From contig JABVXV010000200.1 in assembly GCA_013365325.1 (NCBI GenBank), forward strand, positions 2,946 to 66,945: a stretch of DNA of 64,000 nt, written 5' to 3'. This stretch comes from Dipetalonema caudispina (lineage: Eukaryota > Nematoda > Chromadorea > Rhabditida > Onchocercidae). Under the pieces are notes generated by a model, which did not search any database, was not told the DNA's origin, and was given only the letters and a program-made list of their open reading frames with translations. The position numbers and the translations under genes are program-made. Positions 35,222-48,880 of the stretch are shown piece by piece (within the stretch, counting starts at the first letter, position 1; every line of letters begins with the position of its first letter).

Positions 35222-37221
35222 TCTTAATACATCACCAGTACAATAAATAGAATAGATTGATTAGTTTGCTGGAATAATAAACTTTCTGATTATCAAAACT
35301 CGTTCAATTTCGTTTCAGAAAAAGCGAAATGCCTAAAGAAATTGGAAATAAAAAAAAAGAAAAAAAGAATAATATTAAGAAATGAAATTCAGGCACGAAA
35401 AAAAGAATAACGTCTTCAATAAAAACTTGAGACGAAAGAATTCTTATAGCAATTCCGATGGTTATTGCATATCAATCCGGTAGCCCAAAAGGGAAGTGAT
35501 AGGAAGAATGATCAAGCCTAAACATGTGATAAAGCAAAAATGAAAAGGAAGAACATATCAGAAATCGCAAGACGATAAATGGGAAAAAAATTATGAAATT
35601 TAATCCATAGGAATTCCTGCTTCAGAGACAAAAAAAAGTGAAATAATTGAAATTTTCGGAATTTAATTTTTTCAACAGCTGCTTCTATATCGTAACATAT
35701 AAATATAAGACCAGTAACCTTTGACCGATAATGAATTTTCACGATTTATTTCAATAGTGCCACCAAGTACCAGAAAACACTTCTTAATTAACGTCCACAG
35801 CTGGCATTTTAGATGAGAGTAGTCCTCTGTGATTCTTGTATTGATGAAATATCCGATGGTAAAGATTTCCATCAATTTAGGATATAAACTTTCCAATCCT
35901 ATATGATTCTTTGCAATCAAAAGGTCATCATTACCATTTTAGAGGTGAATTTTCCAATCCTATGTGATTATTCATGATCAAAATTCATCATTGCCATCCT
36001 ATACGTGAACTTTTCAATCCTAAGTGATTTTTTTTTTACAATCAAAATTCATCACTGCCACCTCACACGTGAATTTTCCAACCTTACGTGATTATTCGCA
36101 ATCATATACACGTGAATTTTCCAACCCTACGTGATTAATCATAATCATAGTTTATCACTATCATTCAATTTGATATCTTTCATCCATGTTGAGAAATTGT
36201 ACTTCATGATAATATCACTCTAGTCCATATTGGTAGACAATTATCAGTTTCTCCTTATTTCATCAAATAACGTACTGCAGTAAACCTAATTACGTTTACT
36301 GTAATAAATTTATGATGATACTTTCAATGTATCGTTGTATCGTATATCAGGAAGACCGTACTGTTAATATTACCTATTTGTTACTGAGTTATATAAGTAT
36401 GAAGCATGTTCAGTACTGTTTTCTTCCCACAAATCATTCATTTTCCTCCTTTTCTTTCATCACTTCGAGTGTAAACATTTTTTTTTTTTTTTCACTTTAT
36501 TCATAAGTGAATAATCATTTGATAGTGCAATACGATAGTATAGCAAATAACGGAGCTTCGTGGAAGCATGAGTGGAAAAAAGACATGGGAAAACAAAACG
36601 AGACAAGACTAATGACATAATGATTTTAAATAATTATGAATTTTGTTTTCTTAAATAATTTTTAATTTCCTTGCAAAGAATTCATGATGTAATGAAATAT
36701 AGCTCAAGCTCAGAAAAACACAGGAAATGTTCTTTCTTCTAACTGACTGATATGTCATAAATTGCGAAGTGATCTCAGAATAATTTCATTAATTAATATA
36801 ATCCTGTTAATATCACGAACAGATGATAGCTGCATTGAGACAACCGGTTGCATTCTGATGTCCGTGTGATATTCGAATGCTAATATGGACGGTTTATTAA
36901 TGAGTATTTTATGATTCATTTCTATTTTTTCATTCGGTGTTTTTGATTTCTTTTGTGATTTATTAATTTAATGGAAGAAATAGGAAGAGAAGGAAGAGAT
37001 TGATGAGAATGTTATGATAGATTGGGAGAAGTTATAGAAATAAGAAAGAGAGAAGAATTGAAAGAATGTAATGATAGATTTACTTGGAAAATGAGAGGAT
37101 AACAGATTGGAAAGAGTTAAAAATATAGCCATAGCTATATACAATGATGATGTCGATTAATAAGTCAGTTTTTGGATAGATCGGATTAGTGTATGTAAGT
37201 TATTATTATATTTAGGAAAAA
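35222..37221. promoter_or_regulatory. Divergent upstream region of PTDSS1 and RBMX2
   Basis: About 2 kb between two divergent start codons, so both promoters should lie here. Its most visible content is the ~60-bp degenerate minisatellite at 35881-36165. A TTATATTTAG acceptor-like site ends 6 bases before the RBMX2 ATG. Short reading frames here have no motif and are treated as chance. Confidence 0.5.
35881..36165. repeat. Degenerate ~60-bp minisatellite, about five copies
   Basis: Repeated core GTGAATTTTCCAATCCTA, then TGTGATTATTC, then ATCAAAATTCATCA. Copies begin near 35881, 35942, 36002, 36065 and 36107; the fourth is shortened. Later copies create CACGTG and TACGTG sites. Not coding in any frame. 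Confidence 0.85.
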
Positions 37222-40062
37222 ATGAATCCATTGACAAATATCCGGCAACAGAATAAAATTAATGAAAGGGAACTGTTACTTGGATTTACTGGAAGCAGTA
37301 GCAAAAGCTGGCATCAGAAATATTCCGATTCAGCGTGGATCTATGTTGGTGGCTTACCGTATGATCTCAATGAAGGCGATATTATTGCTGTTTTTTCGCA
37401 GTAAGTTTATTTAAGAAGCCTTTTTCTTGAGCCAGTTCTGGAATAGATATTTGTTGGTGAGTTTATTATATTCCCATGAACTTAGCTTTATTTTTATCAC
37501 TACTGCTGTTGCTACCCTTGCTACCACAATGCTAATGCTGTTATTATCCTTCTTCACTTTTTGGTATCGATATTCAAATGTCAGTATTTGTATGCTGCAA
37601 ATTATCCCATTAGAAACTTGTTACCTTTTTATCTTCGTCAAGATTCTTTTCGACACCGTTAGAAATTTACATGAAAGTGTAAATTTTTTTAATACCGTTA
37701 GAAATTTACGTGAGAGCTTCCATTCAGAATACCTCAAAAAGTTTTTATAGTTCAGCTTGAGCACATGACTACTAGGTGGAAGTAAATGGTTTAAATTGGT
37801 TTTATAATGAGACCGATACTTGACGGGATGCATTATAATCAGATGCGCCATATCTAATTATTTCAAAAAATTTAAGAATTCATTTTATTAATTTATTTAT
37901 GTTTCTTCCTATTTGATTGAAATGATGCATTTCATTCACCCGGATTTGTATCTTTGAAAGAATCAACATATACCAAAAATGGCCAACAAAAACGTGTATG
38001 ATAAGTTGTTGATAAGTTTTGTTTCCGAACGAGCAGACTATTTCTTTTAAAAATGGCTCAAATATATTTATCAAAATTGCTTAAAATCCTCAAAGTGGAA
38101 TCACGCATATAGTTTTCAGTTTTGATGCTAAAATACTTCATCGTTGTCAGTGACTTTGTTAATAAAACAAATGTTTATTCCTAATGCATTACGTTAAATT
38201 CGAAAGTACAGTTCTTAATGGACGCATTTTTGAAAAAAAGAAAAAAACGATGAGAAAAATTATGATCGAGCAGTGTTTTGTGAAGATATATTGTTTGGAG
38301 GAGTTCCTTGAGATCACTTTTCTCCACTTTTTGTCATCAAGCTTAAAGGCCCGGTCACGGAGTTGTTCAACTTTTTTTCGTCTCATTCTTTTTTTCAATT
38401 ATTGCACATTTTATGACGTAGGGACCAATATATGTCTGCCCTTTTTTTATGCATTGTAGTCTAATTGCAAAATGAATGCACTAATGTTAAACATTTCTCT
38501 CAGATATGGTGAAATAGTGAACATCAATTTGATTCGGGATCGCAAAACCGGGAAATCGCGAGGCTTCGCATTTGTCTGTTATGAAGATCAACGATCAACT
38601 ATTTTGGCTGTAGATAATTTCAATGGAATTAAGGTTTGCGATAAAAAGTTGCGGTTCTAAAAAATGAATTTGAAATGTAGTTTTTTGGCTGAAAATCTTT
38701 GTTCTGCTGTTATTAATCAAGGGTAATATTAGGTACATATATATTAAGCGCTGAAATTTCAACATTTATTTACAGCTGTTGAAACGAATTATACGTGTAG
38801 ATCATGTGGAGGAATACAAAGTTCCAAAATATCATGAGGATATCGATGAAGAAACACGACGAATTTGGGAAGATGGTTGCGCTCCGAAGCCAATTGCTAT
38901 ACATCAAGGTTTGTATAGTGATTCGTAACCGAAAGAAATAATTTTTTTTTTTCAAGTGCGATTCATCATACTGAAGTAGGACTTTATTTGAGTAATGAAG
39001 TTTGAAATGTAATCATTTATTGAATTTTTTATCATCTTTCTAATTAACTGTGCTGTTAAGTTGATGAAATGGAAGAAGTAGATCCAGTTGAGACGCTGAA
39101 GAGGAAAGGAGCAGTTGATGAGGTTGGTTTTTCCTTCTTTTTTTATCAAAATCATTCGCGATGAAAGTTTAGTGAAGTATGCATCATATGTGTTGTCATT
39201 CTTATTTTATATAAATACGCGTTGTTTGCAGGATTTTTTTTTCTGGATGGGGAAATAAGATAATTAGTGGAGGATTGATATTAATAATGTAGATCGTGTA
39301 TGCGCGCAATTGTAATAAATTCTGAAAAGCTCTGCATAACTTTCATCGTTCGCAGCATTATGATCTTTTTTGTCTTCTGGTATCTGTTACTGGTTTTTAC
39401 CGTTTCAGAACTTTCTAGTTCATTTTTGTTCTTCAGCTGACTTGCATATTTTACAGGATGGTATTATAAAAGTGGATAAAGCTTTGGAAAAGAAATTAAG
39501 GAAAGAGCAGAGGCGATTAAAGAAAGAAACAAAGAAGGCCAGAAAAGAAGAGAAACGGCGCAAGCGTAAACTTGAAGAAGAGCAATTGGAGCTGGACAAA
39601 AAGATTGAGGACGATGCATCTTGGAAGAAACAGAAAAAATTAATTGATTTAGGACCCGTTAAGGTACTATCAGTCATAATTTTCCAGTGTTTTCATAACA
39701 AATTTCCTTACGACTACTTTTTCTTAAATCTTAACTCTACTCTACTCATTTGTTTTTCCCGTCATTCCTTCCATACACCTAATATTTTATTAGGTAAGGA
39801 GTTCCTTTCTTGTTTAACGGCTGTGTATTTTCAGGAAGAGGAAATCTATGGTGGTAATGAACATTTTAATTTTGGGAAACCAAAGAAGGAAATCCCACCT
39901 CCTCCGGCACACAATCCTAGACCCGATTTCGAAAAAGCTGACTGGCGTGATATAGAAATGTGGAAAGCAGTACGCGAAAAGGAAAAGCAAGAAAAAGGAG
40001 AAAAAGAAACGAATTGGAAGGAAGAAGAACACTATCTCCCATCCAGGTTTCGGAAAGAGTGA
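37222..40062 (+). CDS. RBMX2: RBMX2 / IST3 (Snu17) splicing factor
   Basis: RRM protein of the retention-and-splicing (RES) complex of the spliceosome; nuclear. Six exons in phase: 37222-37400, 38504-38633, 38776-38908, 39061-39122, 39457-39663, 39835-40062, giving 312 residues. The N-terminus MNPLTNIRQQNKINEREL matches the family start. One RRM follows with RNP2 WIYVGGLPYDL, RNP1 KSRGFAFVCYED and the family-typical RSTILAVDNFNGIK, then LLKRIIRVDHVEEYKVPK. The C-terminal half is a charged Lys/Glu coiled-coil-like region, then PPPPAHNPRPDFEKADWRD and a final HYLPSRFRKE. A TATTTAG acceptor-like site 6 bases before the ATG suggests a spliced leader. AATAAA at 40173 supplies a poly(A) signal about 110 bases past the stop. 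Confidence 0.96.
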
Positions 40063-40172
40063 TCGCCGTTCCAGCTATATGCTTTTATTGATCTCATTTC
40101 TGTGATGGTTTATCTTTAGACTATTTTTGTATTTTTCGTGTTTCAAGTTGAAGTGACTTATGTATACAAGAA

Positions 40173-40178
40173 AATAAA
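40173..40178 (+). promoter_or_regulatory. RBMX2 polyadenylation signal
   Basis: AATAAA about 110 bases downstream of the RBMX2 stop codon, the first such hexamer after it. Confidence 0.6.
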
Positions 40179-43100
40179 AGACGTCTTGTCTCGACATTTT
40201 TTATTCGAAAAAATTGGGTCACTGCCTTCTTATTTTAAACTTCTTGTTCTCGATCAGATCGAATGTATCTTTTACTGTAGATTTGATAATTTGATTACCC
40301 TTTTATTAATTGGTTAAATCAGATTTAAGGAAATTAATGCAGTTGTCTTTCTTTTCACCTTGATGTTTATAGTTTTTACTTGATCGTCTTCTCAAAACGT
40401 CTCATCGTTATAAAATAAACTATCTGTTCTGTAATGTTCAATGAAAATCGGTCCTTCAGTTATGGAAAAGATTATAAATTATTCATTTCTTACAAAAGAA
40501 TTAGCAAAAATGGGTCGAGAAAGGTTACCAAAATTAAATGAAAGATAAGATGCTTTCTTATAAAAAACGGTAAAAAGTCAAATAGCTCCAGGATTTCATT
40601 TTTGGTATTATCTCACTGGATTTGTAAATTCAATTAAATTAAAGCAAACACTGGAATTAGAAATGATAATTTCTGAAATCAATTATTTCGTGAACATTGT
40701 TATAATTCCAACAATTCCATGGAATTACTTTGCCCTATATGTCTTGAACTTATTGATTGGGATTTCAGTATTTTCAGTTGAAAATTTCCAACCATGCGTA
40801 TTATGTAATTGAGATATGTTTTTAGGCATTATCACTTATGGATGAGTCAATGCATGATTAATTACAGATACATTATGAATCATTTTGAAAATCTCAAGAA
40901 ACAATCTAAAGATATTAAAATATCTATCAAAATTTCTTGCACTGTTGGTGAACTGTAAATGATCATCGGGAATTCTTGTTTATTAAATTTTTTTCCCTTT
41001 TTATTGGAGTTTGTTCGCATTTATCTAAAATTTTACAATTTCTACTTTGGATATAAATAGCTTTCAAAGTTCCAATTTTATATTAAAAAGATTAAAAAAT
41101 ATAAAAGAATGAAATTTTTTTTTTCTTTTCTTATTCGTAAATATCAAAAATGCTTCAATCCAATCCTACATTAGCACTCAGTTAATTTTTCTTGTTTATT
41201 TCTGTTCACATATCATATATATCAGTATAGTAGGGATTGAGAGGATGACATTTAAGCTTTCATTATTTTTTACAATGCTTCTGCAACACTAAAATATTCT
41301 CAAGGTTACAATATTTATCAATTTGAAGAATCAACAATTTTGGGGAATTTTTGAAAGCTAATTTCTGGAAATAACATACGGAAGTATAATTTATGCTTAT
41401 TAATCAGTAATGGAATGTATGGTTTGATAAAAATGAACAAAATATGTATCATTTATCATTTCAAATATCAGCCAGCAACGTTCTCCGGAGGTTTTCCGCA
41501 AAATATGGCTAGTAATTGCTTCCTTCTTCCCTGCATTTTTATTCTTTTTACCCATTAATTAATCTATTGTCGGAAAATTGATGGGAATTTATAGTACAGA
41601 AATAAATGACATCCTTCAGTGCGAAATTTGGAAACGATAATATCCTGAATTAAGCGGAGAGAGAAAACTAATCGAAAAAACTTTCAATTATCTCCAATTC
41701 TCCGCGAAATTTTTCCGACATTTCTTATATATGATAATTTACTATTATAATTATTCGTTTTAGAAACAATGTTTGAAGTATTAAATTATAAGAATTTTCG
41801 AAAAAAAAAAAAGAATATCTTGCAGCGGTACTTAAAAATAGATACACTGATGAATGAAAACTTTTCCATTTCTAAGATCTTCGATAGGGAAATGTTCCGT
41901 TGAAGTGATAGCATAAAGGGTAATAGATTAACAATTAAATTTCTAATCATTCTAGAAATAAATATCTTTCATTTCCAGAACAGTCAGAAGTTTAATTGAA
42001 GCAATAAAGCAGATCAAAGTATAATTTGTCTAGCCAATTCCTTCAACAAATCACAACAGTGCCAGTATACTCATTTTATCAGTATAGTTTAATATCACTA
42101 TCTGAAACACATCAATTTATTACGATATATTCAATACTTTGAATTGTTATATGAAATTACTTTTTCCACTGATCCATCTTTTTATCCATTTTTGAAATAA
42201 ACTTTTCTGAACATATAAATGAATTGTAGCTTTTATTGAATAATTTGAAGAAAAAAAAAAATTAACTAAATTTTATTTCCAGAATAGGAAATGAAAACAA
42301 AATGTTAACAAATTTCCACTTTTACAAAAATTATTTATAACACAAAAAAAAAAAAAAAAAAAAAAGAAAGGATAGAATAGTTTGGTTAGTTAGTTAGTTA
42401 GTTAGTTTGAATATCTTTCTTATTACTAATGTCTAGTGCTTAACGTTCAAAAAAGTTTTTTTGTTTTTGTTGTATGAAGTTGATGATAAGTTAGCTTGAA
42501 ATGAACAAACAGATGCTGAAATTTTTAAAGAAATAACGAAGTAAAATAGCTAACATTGTAGTAACTAAGATATGCAATGTACCATTTGATATTTTAAATT
42601 TAAAATTAATATTTCATATTTGAATATTACATAGAAGTAGTAGAAATTTTATTTTTTTTTATGTATCATGTATGCTTTCAGACTTTTTCTTTTTTGTCAA
42701 TTAGTCTAAAAATAAAAAGTGAAAATTTAGTACTATTATGGATTGCTTCTTTTTTTTTTTTTTTTTAGTTCAGTTATATAATCTTGTCAAATTTTAATTG
42801 TGGAATAAAAAATTAAAATGTTTTCAAGTAAAATGAATAATAATTAGTTAGAAATTTTTGGAAATTTTAAATCAAAAAAATTTAAATAATTTGTTATAAT
42901 ATAAAAAGTAATGATAACATTAGAAAGCAATAATATTTTCATTGTAAAATTATTCCTCAAATTAATACAACTATCATTCTGAATGATTAATTAGTTAATT
43001 ATTTTAGATAGCTAAACATTATGAATGTATGGAAGAAGAAGTTGTAGGAAAAAGTAAAATGATCAATTCTTTCACGAATTTTTAAGAATTTCATAATTCT

Positions 43101-44939
43101 TTCAAAATGATGTGGTTTTTTTTAATTTCTTTATCATTGAATGCAATATATTTTGGGGGGATTTTGTTTTTCGCTGCAACAAATGATAGCAAAACACGAA
43201 AAAAGTTTACTATATATTAGCTAGAAAAATTAAGGGCCTTGAAGTAACAGAAAGAAAAAAAAACAAGTTTCGCTGGCTGATGTTGTAAAAATTCTTGGAA
43301 AAATAGAAAATCGTTAGGGAAAGCTCTGCCGACTTAATCAATTAACCAATTGTTTTGGTTTTCGATTTCAAAGTACAATTAGCTGCTCGACTTAACCACT
43401 TCCATAAGTTCTTTAAGCTTCAGAAATGTGTGAATTTGCACAACTTGTCGTAGTAAAAAGGTTAATTAATTGGGTTGGTGATGAAGAAATTTGTAATAAA
43501 ATTGGTCTTAAATTTAAAAATTTGTTATTTTTGTTCATAATGAAAGGATACGCTGACATTTTGCTCATTCTATGCTAACTATTTGTAATTTTTCTTAAAT
43601 TTGATAAATTTTGATTGGAAATAAAAAGACACAAATGCAAATGGTACATCAAATTGGGATTAACTGATTAACGACAAATGCAAATTGGTTTTGAAATTTT
43701 CACAGTGAAATTACGCATCGTATATATCAGTCTCGTTTTAAAAAATCAAAATTCTTTATTAATAAAGAGTTAATCCAAAAAATAAAGTGAAAAAAATAGT
43801 ACCTTTTTCCATTTTAATTTTTATAATAACTTTCTTCCATTTAAGTAAGCTTATTTCCAGCAAGTGTATAAAAAGAGATATTGAAATAATTTAAATTTTT
43901 ATTTAACAAATGATCCATTAAACTTTCCGATATTTATGAAAGTGACACAAGAAAAGAGGAAAAGTAAAAATAATTTTGCAATCGATAATATAAATTTCAT
44001 TTTCTCCCAAAGTTTCTTTCAGCTAATTTTCACAAAATAAAGCATCAACAAGTGAAGAGTTTAAATATAACATTCATATGAATATTTATTCGCAAATTTC
44101 ATTGATCATTCCTCTAATTCATGTTATTTTTCTCTGAAATAACTTTTAAAAAAGAAGAAGCAAAAAAGTATTTTTGCAAAAAGCATAAGTAAACAAAAGG
44201 TAAGAAGTTTTAGTAGAGGCAATTTTGACATAGTATCTCTTCTCATATCATAAGTTGAAATTTTTACACCTCATTTATAACTTTCAACAATTTTGCTACA
44301 TGTATCACTTGAAAATGATCGCCTTAACAGCAAGGATATTCTCATTATGATCAAATAAAACAATTTCTTCAATTTTTGATGCATTTTAAAGCGTATCAGA
44401 AATTGTGGAAAACAGAAAATAAGAAAGAAATTACAATGAATTTTTATAAAAAAAAAAAAATAACTATGGTAGGAAAAAGTTGGAAAAAAAAAAAACAAAA
44501 ATAGTTTAATTATTATTAGTTGAAATTTTAATGTCACCAAAATTTTGCTATATTTTAGATATTTCAAACTAAGCTATTTTGTTTTTTTTTGTTTACAATT
44601 TCAACTTCTTCAAAAGATTGATATATTTCTATTGCTAAATATTAGTTTTCAACTAGATATTCAACGCTAAAATAACTATCATTCCCTCAAGTGATAAGCA
44701 TTTAATAACCTCAAAGGTTATCATATAAAAGCTGCTATTGTCACTTACTTAATACTCCGTAAAAGTTCAAACTTCTTAGACACATCTGTTAGCAATATGT
44801 TTTGATAGACAGACATATTGAATAAATCTTTTGTAATACTGTTAAAAAGTTTTTGTATTTGAAAGACTTCCAACAGGACGAGTTTTGTTATATTTACTTT
44901 TCTTCATCAAAATCATTGTATTCACTCTTAAACTAAATG

Positions 44940-44940
<1 letters not shown>

Positions 44941-44998
<58 letters not shown>
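44941..44998. repeat. 58-base T homopolymer
   Basis: Unbroken T run, followed by one G and further T-rich sequence to about 45031. The true length may be uncertain, because such runs are error-prone in sequencing and assembly. Confidence 0.95.
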
Positions 44999-44999
<1 letters not shown>

Positions 45000-46469
45000 T
45001 TTTTTTAAATAATTTTTTTTTTTTTTTTTTTTCAATGAAAAAGTTCATAATTTTTATTTATATTAATATGATAGAAAAAAAAAAAAATCATACAAACATT
45101 TTTTTCATTATTCGAATTCATTATTTTCAACAACAAATCACTACGATGAATTAATCAATTAAGAAACGATCAAGCAATAGAAGATAATATGGATATCTTA
45201 TTGGACTAGGAGTCTAATTTGTCTGCTAATTGATGAAGTAATTCTACACCATGCACTAAAATTTGGATTATTGTTAAAACTATAATATTGAAAATGGGTG
45301 GAAGAAAAAAAAAAAAAAGAAGGAAAGCGAGACAGAATTTGAGTTATAAATTTTCACTCATAAAAAACAAAAAAAAATTTAAAGTCTGTTCAAATAAATT
45401 TTCGAAAATAACTTAAAAATTCATTTTTAAAATAAATCTTCCATGTTTATTCATTAATGATTATTTCAAAAAATAAATTCAATGAATATTTCGTTGATCT
45501 GAAATTATCAATCGCTTGAAAATTCATTATTCGTACATTGATGATGCTAACATAAAGTTTTCTTTGATCGAAAATCCAATTGCTAAATTCCAGACGACCT
45601 AAAAATTGCACTTAGCAGAAAAAGGTTAGCATGCAAACAGCATTTAAGATTGTTTATGACCACATAAAAACAAACCAAGCAAGCCAAGCCGTCTGAGAAT
45701 TTTACATTTCACTTCTTTGAAGTAAAAAAAAAAGAAAAAAAAGTAAAGAATAACAAAATCTAATTAAATAGAATTAATTTATATGTGTGGACAATTTTAC
45801 TTCTTTCAGTTCCAAAACTTTTCCACTCAAAAGACAATTAAGGAAAGGTTGATGTAAAAAAAAAAGTATTTCATTCTGTAATTTAATCAATTCAAATTTT
45901 ATATATTCAAGATTGTTTTAACTACAGCAAAAACGGCGACACAGAACAAGCAAATTTGATGATTTAATTTCACATTAAAATATATTCAAAATATGCAATA
46001 GCATTAATTTATCAATTTTAATTGGTAAATTGTTATTGCTCGGTAGTATCAGAATAAAACATTCTCTAATTTGTTAAAATTCGATAATTTTTTTAAATAG
46101 GATTATTTGTTTTGGTGATGATTCAACAAAGATTGAGTGTAAAATGTTCAAATGTTGAATTAAAATTGATAAGAAAAACATTGCGAATTTATTTTTATTT
46201 CAGTAATATTGTCATTAAAATAGATTATTCACTTTTCTATGATTCATTCGGATTATTTCTATATCAAAATTAAAATATGAAAATTATCCGAATATTTCTG
46301 CTAGATGTAATTGCATGCCGGATGCAACTGAACATCAGTATCTTGAAAGAAGCTTAGTCATTCATTTTAAAATGTTAAATAAAAAAAAAAAAAAAAAAGG
46401 CTAATAAATGACTAATTTATCGTATTTCAATCCTAATGTTAAAATTAGTTATATTTCATAAAAATATTT

Positions 46470-46552
46470 GATTAAAATTTTAAAATAACAATTTCAGGTT
46501 ACATGATAAAATTATTCATGTAATCTGAAATTGTTATTTAAATTTTATTTAA
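46470..46552. repeat. Imperfect inverted repeat (long hairpin)
   Basis: Left arm AAATAACAATTTCAGGTTAC up to 46506 pairs with the right arm starting at 46516 (TCATGTAATCTGAAATTG), leaving a 9-base loop. The inner ~24 base pairs have about one or two mismatches, and pairing continues outward through AT-rich sequence with a one-base bulge. Confidence 0.85.
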
Positions 46553-47145
46553 AATTTTCACTTCAAATTTAATTGTGATTATTTACTATCTATTCGATTT
46601 ATTTCAGAAAAAAAAAAAAAAAAAAAAAAAAAAAGTGCAACATTTTCAAAAATTTTTGCACTTCCTAGTACTTATTTGTCGGATATGGTGGCATGAAAAC
46701 GATGATAATAATGTTTTAAAGTTGAATAAAGTTGCATTTTGTTGAAATTTGTCAGCCGGATGTAACTGATAATACGTGCAGTTTAGAATTTTGTTGTTAT
46801 TTTACCAATTAGAAAAATTTGTTATAAGCAACTGTTTCATTATCGATAATAAATGCTTATGGTCTATGATATGATAACAAACATTTGCATGATTTTTTAA
46901 TCCTTTTTTTTTTTTTTTTTTTTGTTTTTTTGTTTCTTTTTTCCTTTTCTTTCTTTTCCTCACTTTCTTACTTAGCAAGTAAATAAAAGTTTACGATCTA
47001 ACTGTTTTAACATTATTTTATCGAATTATAAAATGATTAATTTAAGTCTCATCACATCACATATCGATTTATTAATCGACAAATTGTATGGATGAAAAAC
47101 TGGAAAATATTTGAAAATGAATGGATCAAAAGATATGTGGAAGAG

Positions 47146-47151
47146 TATACA

Positions 47152-47191
<40 letters not shown>
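47146..47191. repeat. AT/TATG microsatellite
   Basis: An AT run passing into TATG units; a similar shorter block occurs near 47584-47612. Confidence 0.9.
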
Positions 47192-47496
47192 TCTGTCAGC
47201 TATCTTTATTCGGATTGCTATTAAACTTGCAGTTGCAGCTGCGCACTGCAATAATCACTGATTATTTTTGCTAATTTTCTCACAAACAAACATTCATTTT
47301 GCTTTATTTTTCCTGCTTTTTCTTTTTTTTTTTTCCAATCTGCAAGTATTAATATATTGAAATAATTTAAATTTTAATGTTAAATATACAACTTTAATGT
47401 ATGCAATTTGTGCATGCAAACATATATAATCTGACATGCAGATTGTATGTCGAGAAACATATCATAGGCTCATTTACAAGTACTTTTTTTTTTTCC

Positions 47497-47527
<31 letters not shown>

Positions 47528-47749
47528 GCTTTTAAAGTTTATACTTATTGTAGATATTTAAGCGTTCACATATAAGCCTATGATATACATATGTATATAT
47601 ATATATGTATGTGTAGTAGAAAAATTCAAATGTTTGGAACAGTTAGACTCCACCTTCGAACTTCTCGGCCACCTCACCGACTAAATTTAAGTGTTAAGTG
47701 AAAAAGTTCGAAAAGGGGAGCTTATAATCCATCACAGTTTAGCAATGAA

Positions 47750-47822
47750 AAGGTGGGATGGATGTAAGATGAGATGAAGAGGAAGAAGAGGAGGAAGAGG
47801 AGGAAAAGTAGAAGTAAAAGCA
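47750..47822 (+). repeat. Purine-rich (GA) tract
   Basis: Almost pure purine on the plus strand, with GAGGAAGAGGAGGAAAAG-type units, about 1.1 kb upstream of the collagen start. Such asymmetry can form triplex DNA or bind GA-binding factors; no function is shown. Confidence 0.75.
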
Positions 47823-48470
47823 TTTTGATCTGCTTTCAACTGCTGCTATTTAGCGATATATTGTGGGTACTGCTCATTTTGCTTCAACAGCAGTTGCTTG
47901 TATATTAGTTGCTTGATCGGATGAAGGAGGAAGAAACGAAGAATTTGACAGTTAAGGAAATGGAAGGATAGTCGTTATGGTCGTTAATAAATTCGTCTCC
48001 CTTAAAACATATTCACATTTTCCACCTGCATTATATCCAATTTTTTAATTACTTGAAATAGTGAAATGGAAATGGATAGTCTGAAAATGATTACTTGTAC
48101 TAATATTAGATTTGATAAATTTTCAGGGGAATTTGCTAATGTTTTTTGATTGTATTTCACAGTAACTGTTAAATAATTCTTTAATTTTCATTAATTTGTT
48201 TTTTTTTTTTCATTTTTTTTAAGAGAAATAATTAAGATTATTTATTGTTAATTCTTGAATTGTAAAAATTCATAAAATTGATATTATTTATGTATGCAGA
48301 CCAAAAAAAAAAAAAAAAAAAAAGAAAAAAGGAAAAAAAAATGGTACCATAGTGGAGGGAAAAGGTTAAACTAATTCTGTGGAACATTAATCTTAAAGTT
48401 GCCATTGGTGGCAGACCTTTGAAAATTGCACAACAGATGTTTGAGAATGTTTAGCAATTTTTAGCGTACC

Positions 48471-48507
<37 letters not shown>

Positions 48508-48880
48508 TCGTTCTAGCCACTTTCACGATTTAGCATTCTTTACGGCAAAGATAAAAGAAGAAATCTTTTTGCTTAGAGCAGTGGTTTTGTTACCCGAGGC
48601 GTAGCAGTATCATCAGGGCTACGTCCTGAGCTACGTCCAACTGATTGTTCCGCTTAACAGCACGACAATTAGGAAGGTGGTGCAGAAGCTGGGAAAAAGA
48701 AAGAAGGGAAATAAAAAAAAAAGAAAGGAAAAGATATAACGGATAATTACATTCCTGGATCCGGTATTGATATTCCTGATACCGCTTACAATAATTCAAA
48801 ATTATCCCGTCAATCAGCTGTCTGTGGTATATTATACGGTTTTTCCTTGCGCAACAATTCACTGACCCGCCTCATCAGCT

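Larger units (their letters stand above)
40063..48880. other. 8.8-kb non-coding region upstream of the collagen gene
   Basis: No supported gene on either strand. It is strongly AT-rich with many A/T homopolymers (the longest at 44941-44998), a long imperfect hairpin (46470-46552), TA/TATG microsatellite, a purine-rich tract (47750-47822), and frames only from low-complexity sequence. The right part must contain the type IV collagen promoter. A pyrimidine-rich acceptor-like CCGCCTCATCAG lies 2 bases before the collagen ATG. Confidence 0.55.

Noticed and set aside
35672..35920. 82-codon minus-strand frame upstream of PTDSS1
   Set aside because: It runs into the minisatellite, has no motif, and no splice connection to the PTDSS1 start was found.
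48590..48862. 90-codon minus-strand frame next to the collagen start, as a head-to-head partner
   Set aside because: No motif, low-complexity Leu/Phe/Ser core, and no splice continuation found. In vertebrates collagen IV genes are head-to-head, but nothing collagen-like lies upstream here.
40063..48880. A transposable element or undescribed gene in the large AT-rich gap
   Set aside because: No reverse-transcriptase, transposase or terminal-repeat structure was readable; the frames found come from homopolymers and microsatellites.
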